NCBI GenBank assembly: GCA_030278955.1
Contig: JAOANR010000004.1
Span: 15,612,428 to 15,676,427, forward strand
From: Hygrophila difformis
Taxonomy: Eukaryota; Streptophyta; Magnoliopsida; Lamiales; Acanthaceae
Direction: 5' to 3'
Length of the DNA stretch: 64,000 nucleotides
A program made the translations under genes and the position numbers. Shown here piece by piece: positions 1-11,810 of this stretch. The notes under the pieces are model-generated. The model had not been told where the DNA came from and ran no database searches. It saw only the letters and a list, made by a program, of their open reading frames with translations. The first letter of the stretch is position 1; every line of letters starts with the position of its first letter.

Positions 1-2
1 GA

Positions 3-3000
3 TTCGGGCGCGATTCTGTGAAAAAGGTTGCTAAGTATGAGGGTGGCCTGAATAACGATGATGGCTCTGTTGCCAATGTGAGTTTTCTTTCCCAATTCTC
101 AGTGATTGGATTTAAGATAGTTACATTTTACTTGCTTAGAACAGTCTCAGTTTGTCGTTGAAGCGTTATTAATTCCTAATCTGAGTATTAATTGTGAAAT
201 TGAACTTTGATTTTATCTGCATGACTACTAACACGAAAAATGATGGCTTCATGTATTATTTCATGCGTAGAATTGATGTCAAGTTGGTTGAATTAGTGGT
301 CTGATAAAAGAGATTTCAGTTTTAGTCTTCCATGCAATGACCTTGGTGGCAGAGGTATTTGTGAAATTCTGCATGGAGTACATTTATTTAGTCTATTTGG
401 ATGTCCAATAGTACTTGAAAAGATGCTGTCCTGATTTATTTCCTTTTGTTCCCTGATCCTGTTACTGTAAAGATTTAAATAGAGTAGTTATTGTGGTCGT
501 TTGGGAGCACGCCCCCTATATATACAGACATTGGAACCTGAAAATATTTGTTTTTGGTTGTCCAGTGTGTGTTTTCTTGTTGAGATGGCAGATGTTTAAT
601 ACATGGTACCAACTGTTGATTGGCATTTGTAATTTATGTTTGTTTTGACGTGCTTGATTATGGAAATGCTGTTGAGCTTTTGTCGCAATAAATTAACAGT
701 TTGTAAACATTTACTGCTAATAAAGACTGGTAATTGGTGTTTTTCTTATTGACTTCTAGCTAGACTGATGTTTTAGTTTCCTTGTTCCAATATCTCATGT
801 TGAGCATAGGATAGAGGTTTTACATGTCTAGTACTGAATGTGGAAAAGCTAGTGCTTGGTGCAAAAATGTGTTTTATCTTGTTGACGATTTATTGCTCTT
901 TTATCTCACATGTTGATTGGCACTTGTTATAGGTAGAGTTGTGTGTGTGTATGTGTTGATGTTCTGCCTGGTTATGGTTAGCCTTGTCATTCAAAGGTGC
1001 CAAACTGAAGTTCTGTCTCTAGTTTTTATCCCATAAGCGAATATGCCAGCCTATAAACGGTAGCACCATGAAGAGCGCATAGTAAAGCAGCCCCCAATAC
1101 GCGTTAGTCTAACGCACTACTTGCAATCAAACTAAAGCAAGCGTGTTTCAAAAAATGAGCAGTGCATTGCAGAATAGCTCACACAGTTTCTCTTTCTCTT
1201 GTAGTTTGTGTTTTGATATGCTTGTTTTATTCCATGCTAATATTCCAATTTTCAGTTGTTAGAATTATTATTTCTGTAACAGAAATATGATGGCTACGAT
1301 TGTGATTTGAGTTATTCTTCTGTGATCTTTCTGTATTCGTCTGTCACTGATGATTGACTATTTGAATAATTATCGCAAAATGGTTTTTTTCATTTTTACT
1401 TTCTGTAAGGGAGTGAGTTTTTAGTTGTTCCAATAGTTATGCTCAAGCCTGTATGGCATTCTATACTCATGGATAGCCCTCACGGCCTCACGCTTGACTG
1501 GTGGTTATTGTTTTGTGATTGAATTGCATATATCAAAGCAGTTTGTTATTCATTGAGAATTTATATAACACTAAACAATCTGATTGCTTTTTGATATGCT
1601 TGTTTTATTCCATGCTAATATTCCAATTTTCAGTTGTTAGAATTATTATTTCTGTAACAGAAATATGATGGCTACGATTGTGATTTGAGTTATTCTTCTG
1701 TGATCTTTCTGTATTCGTCTGTCACTGATGATTGACTATTTGAATAATTATCGCAAAATGGTTTTTTTCATTTTTACTTTCTGTAAGGGAGTGAGTTTTT
1801 AGTTGTTCCAATAGTTATGCTCAAGCCTGTATGGCATTCTATACTCATGGATAGCCTTCACGCTTGACTGGTGGTTATTGCTTTGTGATTGAATTGCATA
1901 TATCAAAGCAGTTTGTTATTCATTGAGAATTTATATAACACTAAACAATCTGATTGGCAGTTTTTTCTTGCCTGATCTAATACCAGATAAATGTGAGGCA
2001 AGATGAGATGGGTGAAGAAAAATAACTAAAAACACTTTTACAACAACAAAAGAAATGCTTTCAAATTGCTTCCTAACACTAGCAATGATTTTATGAGTTG
2101 AGGAATGTGGATTGTTTATGGTTGTGTTCAAAAATTGGGTTGTAATAGTGCCTTAAAAAGAATTTCCAACCTTTAATCTTTAACAATTACTTTTCACAAG
2201 AACAAAAAAAATAAAATTATTTACCATAATATGCTTTGATACATTTAGTTTGTTCTATTAACCAGATCATTTCATGTAATGATTTCAAAGATATATTTTT
2301 GCTATGAGAGAGCATGACATGATCATAAAATTGACAAAGCCTTAAGAGTTCTTAGCCACCATCAAATGTCAAGTATCATTATATTACAAGGCATATGACT
2401 AATTGCTGGAGAGCTGACATTCAGCCTAAGTGGGATGTGTAGATTTTCTTTTAAGATGTCTTGGTGTATGTGTTGATCTTTTATTAATGATCCGCCTCTT
2501 GAAGTAATATGTGCATCTTTATTCAAATTAGGAATATGTTTATTGTGGGTTAATGTTCATATTATGCAATAAAACATATTGGGTTACTCAAACATGTAGG
2601 TTTCAACATAGATATATATAAATTGATCATAGTTATAATGTTTTATATTCATTTTAAAGGTTTTTTCATTGAGTGGTATCAACTCACTGCACCAGTTTTT
2701 TGACATACTTCCTACAAACTTTCTTTTTCACTGTTTGTACCTTTTCACTTTTTTGAGTCATTTACTCATTTATAATTATATTTGATTGTGATAGACCAAC
2801 ATTTTGTTTTGGTGTGACTGTAGTGCTATCAAGCACATTCACAGTTTTACCTTGTTTCTGGACCACTTGGGAAGTGGTGGCAACAATAATGTATTGATGT
2901 TTGAAGTTTGCCTTCAAGATTGATCGTGCTATTTTATGTTTGGATTTTGTTGGATCTCTAATTTATATATTGCGCCATTGAGTTCTCACTTTTTGACAAT

Positions 3001-5684
3001 CTTGTGTCAGAGTACTACTACTACTGGGCCAAACTCATCTGGCACTTCACCTGAGACTTTTGTTGCCCATGGCCAGTATCCTGCTTCTAAGGTATCTTCA
3101 ATTTCCAAGACAAATGAAAATAAGGGAGTTAATATTAACAGATCTCATGAGGTTCCTGGGAAATCCAGTACAGATGGGACAGCTTCAGATGCCAGCAAGA
3201 GTGGTGGTTTGTCTCTTGATGCTTTAGCAAAAGCTAAGAGAGCTTTACAAATGCAGAAAGAGCTTGCAGAAAGGCTGAAGAAAATTCCTACAGTAAGTTA
3301 CTTATATATGTTTTGTCTACTGTATTTGCATGATGTATTTTCCCTTCACTTCGATACCTTTTCTGAAGATTTCCATTCTTTTGCATTGTCTAGTTGAACA
3401 GAGATACTAGTTCCACCGGAGAAGGCAGTGGAGCGGGTGAGAAAAAAGCTGCTAATGTTTACTCATCTGGTAAAGGCTTGTTGCCAACGCTTCCAGTAAC
3501 TTCTCAAGCCATGGCTCCTACTGCGGTCTCAAGTTCACATGTTATAACATCTAATCCTGAAATTGGACCACATGGTGGTTTGCCTAATTTCCCTGCACTC
3601 TCGGCTCAAAAATTTGAAGCAGTAAAACGTGCACAGGAGCTAGCTGCCAAGATGGGATTTCGGCAAGATCCAGAATTTGCACCTCTTATAAATATGTTTC
3701 CTGGGCAATTGCCCCCAGATGTTACTGTTCAACCGAAGCCTTCGAAAGCACCAGTTCTTCGTTTGGATGCACTAGGCAGGGAAATTGATGAGCATGGAAA
3801 TGTTGTTAATGTTCCGAAAATGAACAGCTTGAGCACCCTAAAGGTCTTTTACAAATTCGCAACTCAGATTACTTGTTCTAGGACAGTTTTTTGAATCATA
3901 GAAGAAAAATGAGAAGTTATAATAAATTATTAAGCTTTCTGTGTTTATCTTCCATGTTTTTTTTGTTTTTACTTATTGTTTTCCTCGTGTTATACCCTAG
4001 GTAAATATTAACAAGCAAAAGAAGGATGCTTTCCAAATCCTAAAACCTGAGCTTGAAGTGGACCCCGAGAAACATCCTCATTTTGATGCAAGGATGGGGA
4101 TTGATAAAAATAAGCTACTAAGGCCTAAGAGGATGACTTTCCAATTTGTTGAGGAAGGCAAGTGGGCAAAGGAGGCTGAAATAATTAAATTGAAGGTATT
4201 TCCTTTTAATTCCTGTTTTGTGTGATCATTAACTGGATCCAGGTTTTGAGTATTCAAAATTGTTTTTTGTAGTCGCAATTTGGTGAAGCAAAAGCAAAAG
4301 AGCTGAAGGCAAAGCAAGTACAGCTGGCCAAGGCAAAGGCAGAACCTGACATTAACCCAAATTTGATAGAAGTAGGAGAGAGAGTGATCTCCAAGGAAAA
4401 ACCAAAGGAATCAATTCCTGATGTTGAGTGGTGGTAAGTCAACTCTTCATTTACTGATCCACTTAGAAGATCTAGAGATAAGCTTTCCATGGAACAGGCT
4501 AATGAGTTTCTGGCATGTTCATTCAATTGGTCACCATAGATGTTTCATTGTTCCTTGAGGCAGTGTATCTTTTGGACCATGGATTTTATTTCCATGTCTT
4601 TTTGTGTATTTGGAGGTGTTTGCTATGCTCTATTTGTTTTGTTGGTGAGTGGGGGATACACACTGATACATGCATATGCCCTGTCAATATATGCAAACAA
4701 ATCTTGACAAGATGAACTATATATCTCTTGCTTTGGAACAAACGTACTTAACTAATATGCTGGCACTATGATTGACTCATTGTCTTGTTTGGCAGGGATG
4801 TGCCTTTTCTACAGTCTGGTACTTATGGTGATATGGTTAATGGTGACATCAATGATGGCAGCATTAAGATGGACAAGATCACCATTTATGTTGAACACCC
4901 TAGACCAATTGAGCCTCCTGCTGAACCAGCACCTCCTCCCCCACAACCTTTGAAGCTAACCAAAAAAGAACAGAAGAAGCTTCGCACTCAGCGTAGATTG
5001 GCTAGGGAGAAAGACCGTCAGGAGATGATTAGACTTGGTGTAGTGGAGCCACCAAAACCCAAAGTAAAAATGAGCAACCTCATGAAAGTTCTTGGTTCAG
5101 AAGCAACTCAGGATCCCACAAAACTTGAAATGGAAATACGAAGTGCTGCTGCTGAGCGGGAGCAAGCTCACATTGACAGGAACACTGCCCGCAAGCTCAC
5201 TCCAGCAGAGCGCCGTGAAAAGAAAGAGAGGAAACTCTTTGATGATCCCAGTGCAGTGGAGACTGTAGTCTCTGTGTACAAGATTATTAATCTTTCTCAC
5301 CCTCAGGCCCGTTTTAAGGTTGATATTAATGCTCAGGAGAACAGGTTAAGTGGATGCGCAATAATTTCAGAAGGGATAAGTGTTGTAGTTGTTGAAGGCG
5401 GTGCAAAATCAATCAAAAGATATGGGAAGCTTATGCTTAAGAGGATTGACTGGGCTGCTGCTGTTAAACAGGATGATGAGGATGAAGATGGAAATGAGGA
5501 TGAGGATAAACCTATTAACAAATGTTCTCTTGTTTGGCAGGGAAATGTGGCTAGGCCAAATTTTAGCAGATTCACTGTCCAGGAGTGTAGAACTGAAATG
5601 GCTGCTCGGAAATACTTTTCGGATCATGGAGTTGGTCATTATTGGGATCTAGCAGTTAACTTCACCGATGAAGATGCTATGTAG
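3..5684 (+). CDS. PRP3: U4/U6 small nuclear ribonucleoprotein Prp3 (3' part of gene)
   Basis: Spliceosomal protein of the U4/U6.U5 tri-snRNP; the Arabidopsis homologue (RDM16) also affects RNA-directed DNA methylation. The 5' end lies outside the window. Visible exons, all joined in phase by GT-AG introns, are 3-77, 3011-3292, 3394-3843, 4001-4195, 4273-4433 and 4796-5684 (stop TAG), giving about 683 residues. Exon 1 is open in only one frame. The Prp3 domain spans exons 4-6: KDAFQILKPELEVDPEKHPH, RPKRMTFQFVEEGKW and the junction-spanning IPDVEWWDVPFL. A proline run (APPPPQP) follows, then a basic stretch (KKEQKKLRTQRRLAREKDRQ). The C-terminal Prp3_C/DUF1115 domain has FKVDINAQENRLSG, VVVEGGAKSIKRY and LMLKRIDW, and an acidic loop splits it. 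The protein ends HYWDLAVNFTDEDAM. Family identity is secure. The exon 1 to exon 2 join across 2.9 kb is inferred; a small exon in between cannot be excluded. Confidence 0.92.
78..3010 (+). other. Long intron of PRP3 (first visible intron)
   Basis: The donor is GTGAGT at 78 and the acceptor is CAG at 3008-3010 after a T-rich tract. The 2.9 kb are AT-rich with no convincing coding stretch. The only structured content I see is the tandem duplication at 1211-1956. Confidence 0.7.
1211..1956 (+). repeat. Recent tandem duplication of about 370 bp inside the PRP3 intron
   Basis: Copy 1 (1211-1586) and copy 2 (1589-1956) are nearly identical. Copy 1 carries 8 extra bases near 1490 (a short CTCACGGC-type repetition), and there are a few substitutions such as TTGTTTTG against TTGCTTTG. 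The near identity points to a young duplication. Confidence 0.92.
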
Positions 5685-6617
5685 TGGTGACTTGCTGGTG
5701 AGTCTTGAGTTACTATGGCAGTATACTGTGCTTGTGTATTGGGTAATGAATACGATGATTGCTTTTGATGTGGATTTTAGTGTTGACTTACTTTTGGGAA
5801 TCCGATGGGGCCATTGTGCTTAATTTTTTTGCATTGAGAATGTACTTCATATTTGATTTTGATTTGATTAGTGTTGGTGGTTGGTTAATGCTTAAATTTG
5901 ATGAGACGGCGAATGTTTGTGAATGACGAGATATGGGTTGAACTTGAATGATATCTTGATTTCTTTGGATGAGCATGCTTGTAATGATTGCTCGCGTTGT
6001 CCAGCTCCCTTCATGCCAGGCACCATGCTTTGTGGAGATGTTTAATTGTACTCATATTTGACACTTAACGATATTATATACTTATATTGGATTGGATTCT
6101 AGCTTAACCCTGTTTCTCTTGGTAAATTATGAACCAGGGACTTGTCCTGTTTCATCAGTTTAAACTCGTCTTCTTGCGTGGTGCAGGACAAGAGTGATGC
6201 AAGTATACTTAATCACTTGGTACTTGAGAGTCTCTGTTTTTGTTCTGCTCATGTAGCATTGGATTGTGTGATTTTTTAACCTCGTTTCTAATTCTGTTGT
6301 CACTAGTGAAGACAACTCATCTTTCGGCATTTTATTTTTTATTTTGTATTTTACTATGACATCCTTCTTGGAAGGCTTTATAAACATATATAGTTGCTAT
6401 CTCCATTCTTCCCTGTACTACTTATTATCAGTAAAATTTTCATAATTTGCTTTTTGAGACTAGTACTCTGTTCTACCACTTGTGCGCATCGATATTTGGG
6501 GACATTTCTCTTCTGCAAGCACTTCTACCTGTCATCTTCTGCAAGCTCTAGAACCACCAGGTCATGTCCTTTGGAACATAAATGTGCAATTGTTTTATTA
6601 AGATTCAACACAATTTG
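5685..6617 (+). other. 3' UTR and downstream flank of PRP3, with a probable 3'-UTR intron
   Basis: Thirteen bases after the stop is a good donor (CTG/GTGAGT, 5698). A good acceptor (TTCTTGCGTGGTGCAG, ends 6186) lies about 490 bp downstream, so a 3'-UTR intron at 5698-6186 is likely. An intron this close to the stop would not be expected to trigger nonsense-mediated decay. I see no other gene before 6617. Confidence 0.4.
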
Positions 6618-6633
6618 GTTATGCACATCATTT

Positions 6634-6816
6634 TTTTTGGCGGAGCCGAAGCCAGAGAAAAACAGAAAAAACATTTAAAAGTAAAATCTAACTATAACAC
6701 CAATAACGGAATTAGAGTCTAGGGAACATCACACCGGAATAATCCGCCGCCAACTCCCCCTAAACAAAATCTGGTGGAAACGTCCACGTCGTGAAGAATA
6801 ATTCTTCCGAACAACT
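6634..6816 (-). mobile_element. Short non-LTR retroelement insertion (SINE or truncated LINE 3' end)
   Basis: A 16-bp perfect direct repeat (GTTATGCACATCATTT) flanks it at 6618-6633 and 6817-6832. The insert ends on - with an A run (T run at the left on +), as expected for target-primed reverse transcription. No coding capacity is visible, so the family is undetermined. Confidence 0.8.
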
Positions 6817-6832
6817 GTTATGCACATCATTT

Positions 6833-7475
6833 GATCTGATACTGAATTTTCCCGTGGCGTTATTCATAGTAGTCCAGTAACCATTGCGAAATGGTATGTG
6901 GTGGTGAGGAAGCATAGGTATCTTGCGTAAGTGGTCCGAAAGAAAATATTAGGAATCACTGTGTTGACGACTGTGTACTTGTCAATAGCATTCGGTTCGT
7001 CGTATGTGGCAAAATCGCCATTTGAGAGGCTATAGTATGTACAATGATTGTGAAAACCCTTGCGCAAAACAGAAAATTGTTGCAATTTACCCATTTCGCA
7101 CACTTTGTCAAGCTTTTTAGTTTGGATGATAACAATGAAACGTTATATAGAAAAAAATTTAACTTATTGGGTGCTTTATGAAGGGAAGGGCAACTTGATC
7201 TTTAGTGTTCACTCAAAGGCTTTCAAATTTCACTCTCGTTTCAAGTTTGTAAGTTGATTCTTATTCTACATGATCTCTCATTTGCATATTGACATCCCTC
7301 TACCCAAATTATAATGTTTCATTCCATTCGAAATTCGTGTTCCCCAACTCGGACCAATGCCAAATTAACAAATGATTGTATATGCATTCTTCACTTGAAC
7401 CCACTTCCTTGAACTTCAGTTTGATGGTCACTGCCCAATTGCCAATGTACTTGAAGATGCAGTGGGAGTTGAGGA
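6833..7475. other. Intergenic stretch without a recognised gene
   Basis: AT-rich sequence. A stretch on - at about 7310-7480 reads open for some 50 codons but matches nothing I recognise. Confidence 0.5.
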
Positions 7476-7484
7476 ATCTAATAA

Positions 7485-7600
7485 GAGTTAATAGTTAATT
7501 TAGGCCATAACAAGTAGTCATTTCCACTTTTGAGCCATAACAAGTTTGAGTTATGATTTTAGGCCATAACAAACCACATTTGTTTAATTTTGGGCCATAC
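7485..7600 (+). repeat. Left terminal inverted repeat of the Mutator-like element
   Basis: Begins GAGTTAATAGTTAATTTAGG. It contains iterated GGCCATAACAAG-type motifs at about 7503, 7533 and 7562, with a decayed copy near 7592. Each has a counterpart in the right repeat. Such iterations near an end are typical transposase-binding layouts (inference). Confidence 0.82.
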
Positions 7601-7776
7601 AGACTTTTTAAAATAATAATTGAACCCACCTACTCTCCTTTATTATATTTTGACCCCATCAGTTGACTTATCAACTTTTGCCCTTTTACACTTTGACCCC
7701 AAACTTTAGGTTTTTCATTAAATTTAATCCAATAGCTGCCCATCATGCTTCCGATAATTAAATTAAGCACTAAACT

Positions 7777-7950
7777 TCATACCTTGGCTTTGACCGCCTT
7801 GTTGCCGGGTTTCCTAAGCTTCGGGATTTTACGGACTTCCTCCAACCACGCAGCCGCGACCAATGGTTCACCGATTCTTGGCTCCTTCAGCAACAAACAG
7901 CACAATCCTATTTCGTTTCCTACCTTAGGACGTATCAAGATATGAATAAA
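7777..7950 (-). other. Open, GC-richer stretch; possible captured gene fragment or viral leader
   Basis: On -, about 55 codons are open to a TGA at 7777-7779. The stretch contains GEPLVAAAWLEEVRKIPKLR and is richer in GC than its surroundings. It lies between the left inverted repeat and the viral promoter. It could be a host gene piece picked up by the MULE, or part of the viral RNA leader. I do not recognise the protein. Confidence 0.3.
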
Positions 7951-8212
7951 GGGTTTTTAATAATATTATCGGAGTATTTGGGATATTTGGAAGCCTGGAT
8001 TTTACTGAAGAAATATTAAAAATATTATTCAAACATTATTTCCCCTAATGGAGAAGACATATACTTAGTTCCTCATGGAGGAAGCAAGACTCTTGGGGAT
8101 GCTCCCCATAATATTACAGACACAGAAAGGAAAATTTGCAGAAAGGAAATATTACAAATGTTTTAAAGAGTTGGGAGGATTTTTCGATGCCTTCCATCTG
8201 CTTCAAACTCCT

Positions 8213-8290
8213 TTATTTATAGGCGCCCGCGGACTTCAACCCCGGATTCCAATCTTCCTTTAAATCCTTGTGACGTCACTGCGTTCGTCA
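8213..8290 (-). promoter_or_regulatory. 35S-like pararetroviral promoter: as-1-type element plus TATA box
   Basis: On -, two TGACG motifs (TGACGAACGCAGTGACG, 8290 to 8274) are spaced 12 bp start to start, the spacing of the as-1 element in the CaMV 35S promoter. A TATA box, TATAAATAA (8221-8213), lies about 50 bp downstream. Transcription would start near 8190 and run into the leader, as for a pregenomic RNA promoter. Confidence 0.75.
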
Positions 8291-8470
8291 CTTGGCCTTA
8301 ATTTCCACCGGCTACATTATTGTCCTTTTGGAATTATTGCGTTAGGTGGCTTTTTGTCAACTCTCCACCTTCTCCTGTCGGCCACGTTCTGCCAGCTACT
8401 CTGCCCTTCTTTGTCGGCTTTTAATTATAAGTGTTGCCGACACCTCTCTTTCTTTTACATCCAGCTAATC

Positions 8471-9763
8471 TCACTTTGGCTTGTGAAAGTTTTTTGGACG
8501 TTTCTTCCCTTTGTCCTGTTCGGGTCTGGATTTTTTCTGGGTTAACCGGATCTTTGTACCGAATAGGAGTTTCTCCTGTTCTGCACAATATGGGCATATG
8601 TGGTTATCCCATTGGCCAACATGCATCATGTTGCATGCCTTTTTTCTGGTAGACTCGGTTGCTGGCAACTTGTTTTCCCAGATGAGTAACCTCTTCTTTT
8701 CGAAGGAGGTTTCCGCAAACTCTGTGCTTTTCCATGTTAAAGAATTAACCAGGAACGATACATTTAAATTGTTTGAGAATATTTTAAACGGATATTTAAC
8801 CTTTTCCATCTCGGTGAGACAGACCCAGAATCCCCATGCTCGTCTTGTGGAGATTTCATCTTCGCTGATTGAAGATACCAATGGTGCCTTCTCATCCATA
8901 GACTTAGCTCTGTTGAAGGCAATCATATCAGGTCTCTGTAATTTAATAAATTGGAAGACCGGATAAGAACCTTTTCCGACTATCTCTGGTGCCGCTGAAA
9001 TGAACTTAAGCTCCAGAATATGTCCTCTTTGCAGGTGCGGGTTGTTTTGCCATGATTCATGCACCGCGCTACTTATCCATCCCGGAAGTTTTTCGATTTC
9101 CGGAAACCCTGGTGATGTAGTATGAACAGTTGCTAACGCTCCAAAGTCATACCACTTTCGAACTTCTTCTGGCTTTGATCCTTCGAGCATCCAGACCCTG
9201 TTGTATCTCCCGGATGTCTCAATTACTGTTTTGCTTGGGTTAATTCCCCTTTTGGAAACCAGTTGTTCCCATTTTCCCTGGTAATCCAGCCAGGCTGCAG
9301 ATATGACCTTTTCCTCTGAATTAGCCTTAGAGGTACCTGTCATGGGCCTAAGGTTAATTTCTTCCTCTTTTACCCCAGAGGCTGTGGGTTGACTTGAGCT
9401 TTCGGAAATGTGACTTTCCTCTTGCTCAACATTTTTGTCGGTATCCGACAATGGTTCCTTTGAAGCAGTACTTGAGTCTGCTTCTTTATATGTGACCACT
9501 TTATCTTTTTGGGCACTTTTCTCTTTGTTTACCAGGGAGGCTGATGCTTTCCTGATTGGCTCTAATACTGTTTCCCATAGTGTTGTCATTGCTATATGGG
9601 AGGTTCGTATATTGTTGCGGACCATGTCCACATCGCTCTGTTGTATTTGGCCAGCTGCTCGTGCATTGATTTCGAGCTGTCCAAAATGCTTTGATAGCTC
9701 CTCTAGGTTTTCTCTGAGGTGCCTGAATCTCGTAATGATGGAATCAGCTTCAAATGCTTCCAT
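8471..9763 (-). CDS. Caulimovirid last ORF (position of transactivator/inclusion-body gene)
   Basis: 430 codons, uninterrupted. The ATG overlaps the end of the polymerase frame by 14 bp. The N-terminal 80 residues look helical or coiled-coil. A Ser/Glu-rich linker follows at about 100-145, then a globular part (GKWEQLVSKRG, YNRVWMLEGSKPEEVRKWYD). Near residue 375 a C-N-M-M-H ... C-P-Y-C arrangement could bind zinc, and the tail is Lys-rich. By position it corresponds to ORF VI of caulimoviruses, whose product permits translation of downstream ORFs. I cannot see a clear mini-transactivator motif, so the function is inferred from position. Confidence 0.65.
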   Translation of the reverse strand: MEAFEADSIITRFRHLRENLEELSKHFGQLEINARAAGQIQQSDVDMVRNNIRTSHIAMTTLWETVLEPIRKASASLVNKEKSAQKDKVVTYKEADSSTASKEPLSDTDKNVEQEESHISESSSQPTASGVKEEEINLRPMTGTSKANSEEKVISAAWLDYQGKWEQLVSKRGINPSKTVIETSGRYNRVWMLEGSKPEEVRKWYDFGALATVHTTSPGFPEIEKLPGWISSAVHESWQNNPHLQRGHILELKFISAAPEIVGKGSYPVFQFIKLQRPDMIAFNRAKSMDEKAPLVSSISEDEISTRRAWGFWVCLTEMEKVKYPFKIFSNNLNVSFLVNSLTWKSTEFAETSFEKKRLLIWENKLPATESTRKKACNMMHVGQWDNHICPYCAEQEKLLFGTKIRLTQKKSRPEQDKGKKRPKNFHKPK

Positions 9764-11810
9764 CTCTCGTCAAGAAATCTGCAAGAACATTTTCATGAGA
9801 TTTTATAACATCAATATCATAAGTATAATATTGACATTCAGCCTACCATCTGATAATACGAGCTTTTTCAATTTTTGATTCAAGTTTATTTTTTAGAAAA
9901 GCTCTAACGTTAGTATTATCAACTTTTAATACAAATTTCTTCGCAAGTAAGAATAAAGGCCATTTTTTAAATGTTTTTCATACTGCAAAGAATTCCTTTT
10001 CATTAATGTGCCAGAGTTTGGCTTGTTGTTCAGTGAACAACCCTCCTGTGTATCTACAGGGTTCTTGACCCGTAGTTGTTTTTCTCATGAGCACTCCTGC
10101 CCATCGAAAATCATTGACGTCTGTGTAGACTACCAGCTCATCATCATCTTGAGGTATCGCGAGTTTTGGTAAGCTATTGCAGACTTGCTTTAGTTCACGA
10201 ATTCTCTTGGTATGGATTTCATCCCATTTCCATCTAGAGCTTTCAGTCTCTTTAAGGAGTGGTCTAAAATCCTTTCTATATTTTGCAAGGTCTTTAATAA
10301 ACATACCCGCAAAATTTACAACTCCTAAGAAACTCTGAAGTTGTTTCTTGTCTTTTAATACATCAGGAAAATTGCGGATTTTCTCCACAATGTGTTCCTG
10401 TAACTCTATTCCTGCTTCATCAATTTGAACTCCCAAGAATTCAATTTTGTTAGCAGCGATAGTGGCCTTTTTCTCAGAGAGAACTAGACCTTCCCTGTGA
10501 CATGCATCAGAAAATATTTCAAGATGTTTAATATGCTCTTTAATATTTCGAGATGCAATCAGAATGTCATCTATGTAGACGAACATAAACTCTAGATAAT
10601 CCTTAAATAGATTATCCATCTTTCTTTGGAATATCTGAGGGGCATTAGAAAGCCCCATTGGCATAACATTCCAGATATATTGCCCTTGTGGGGTGGAGAA
10701 TGCTGTGAATTTCTTCGACTCATTCTCCATCTTAATCTGATAGAAACCAGATTTGCAATCAAATTTAGAAAACACTTTAGCACCTTTGATGCAATCAATT
10801 AAGTGTTCTCTACTCGGAATGTAATAACCATCAAACTGTATTATTTTATTAATACCTTGATAATTTATTACCAACCTGGGTTTACCTCTTTTTATTTCAC
10901 CGTGATTTCTTACCAAGAATCCAGGGCTACTGTAGGCTGAGACTCCAGGCTCTATGAGTTTAAGATCGATATGCTCCTTGATAATTTGTTGCATATCTTT
11001 CTTATCCTGCATATTCATTAAGATGGGTTTGTATTGAACATACTCATATTTATATTGTTCTTTTACCTGTAGAGTAGCTTCGATCTTGTTTTTATCCCAC
11101 CATGCCAGAGGATCCTCGTTAAAGTTTCTCTGAATAAGTCTTTTGACATTTTCGAGGGACAATTTAGTTTCTCCTTCAATGTCTAATGAAGTTATATTTA
11201 ATGACTTCATTTCCTGCATCGCTTCTTTGAGGTTTATAATTTCCTCAATAGAAGCTTCATCAAATCCTTGTTGTCTAAAAGACAACAAAGCCTTACCAAA
11301 CTTTCTTTTGTCCTGCATTTTTGGATGGGTTAGTTTGGCATCATTATCACCACGTTTGCTGCGAAATAATATAGGCATTAATCTGTTGAATGCCTTTTCT
11401 GTGCGCAACACCTGTATCTCATTTCCACAACTTGTGGTAAATATTAACAAATTTCTTTTGTTATCTTGAACATATTTTGTAAAGGATTGTATGAAATTGT
11501 TCCCTAACAAAATATCTGCTCCCGTATCATGAAAGTAAATAGGCGGCGTTTTTACCTTATACAAAGGTGTACCGAATGCGCCTCCGATCATGACATTGGC
11601 CTGTCGAATACCCTTATTTAGTACTAAGATTTTTTGGGAAAAATCTCTTCCTGCAATAATGGGTAATGATTCCATAGCTTTGCTAGGGAAAACTCCTGGT
11701 TTTTCCGTGCAAATACCTGATCCTGAATCAATATAAGCTGCAAAATATTCCGACTTATATTGTTCATATATTATCCCTATTGAGATATAAATGGAAAATG
11801 GACTTGTCAT
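9750..11810 (-). pseudogene. Pararetroviral protease - reverse transcriptase - RNase H (broken)
   Basis: Replication polyprotein. A retropepsin is seen as AAYIDSGSG with a partner DILLGNNF. The RT has PRLVINYQGIN, FSKFDCKSGFYQIKM, MPMGLSNAPQIFQRKMD and the catalytic box YIDDILIAS. RNase H begins at LVVYTDVNDFRWAG and includes NEKEFFAV. Two in-frame stops lie in RNase H (TGA 9978-9980; TAG 9843-9845). After them the frame continues to VLADFLTRD and a stop at 9750-9752. No integrase follows, as expected for a caulimovirid. The start is an ATGA overlap with the upstream small ORF. Confidence 0.9.

Noticed and set aside
1931..2131. 66-codon ORF on - in the PRP3 intron
   Set aside because: AT-rich, overlaps the duplication edge, no counterpart in the other duplicate and no recognisable domain.
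6864..7257. Overlapping small ORFs on both strands
   Set aside because: No domain, no splice or promoter context; length is within chance expectation.
9978..11810. RT gene read as a Ty3 retrotransposon
   Set aside because: No integrase follows RNase H and no LTR flanks it; movement- and coat-type ORFs precede it.
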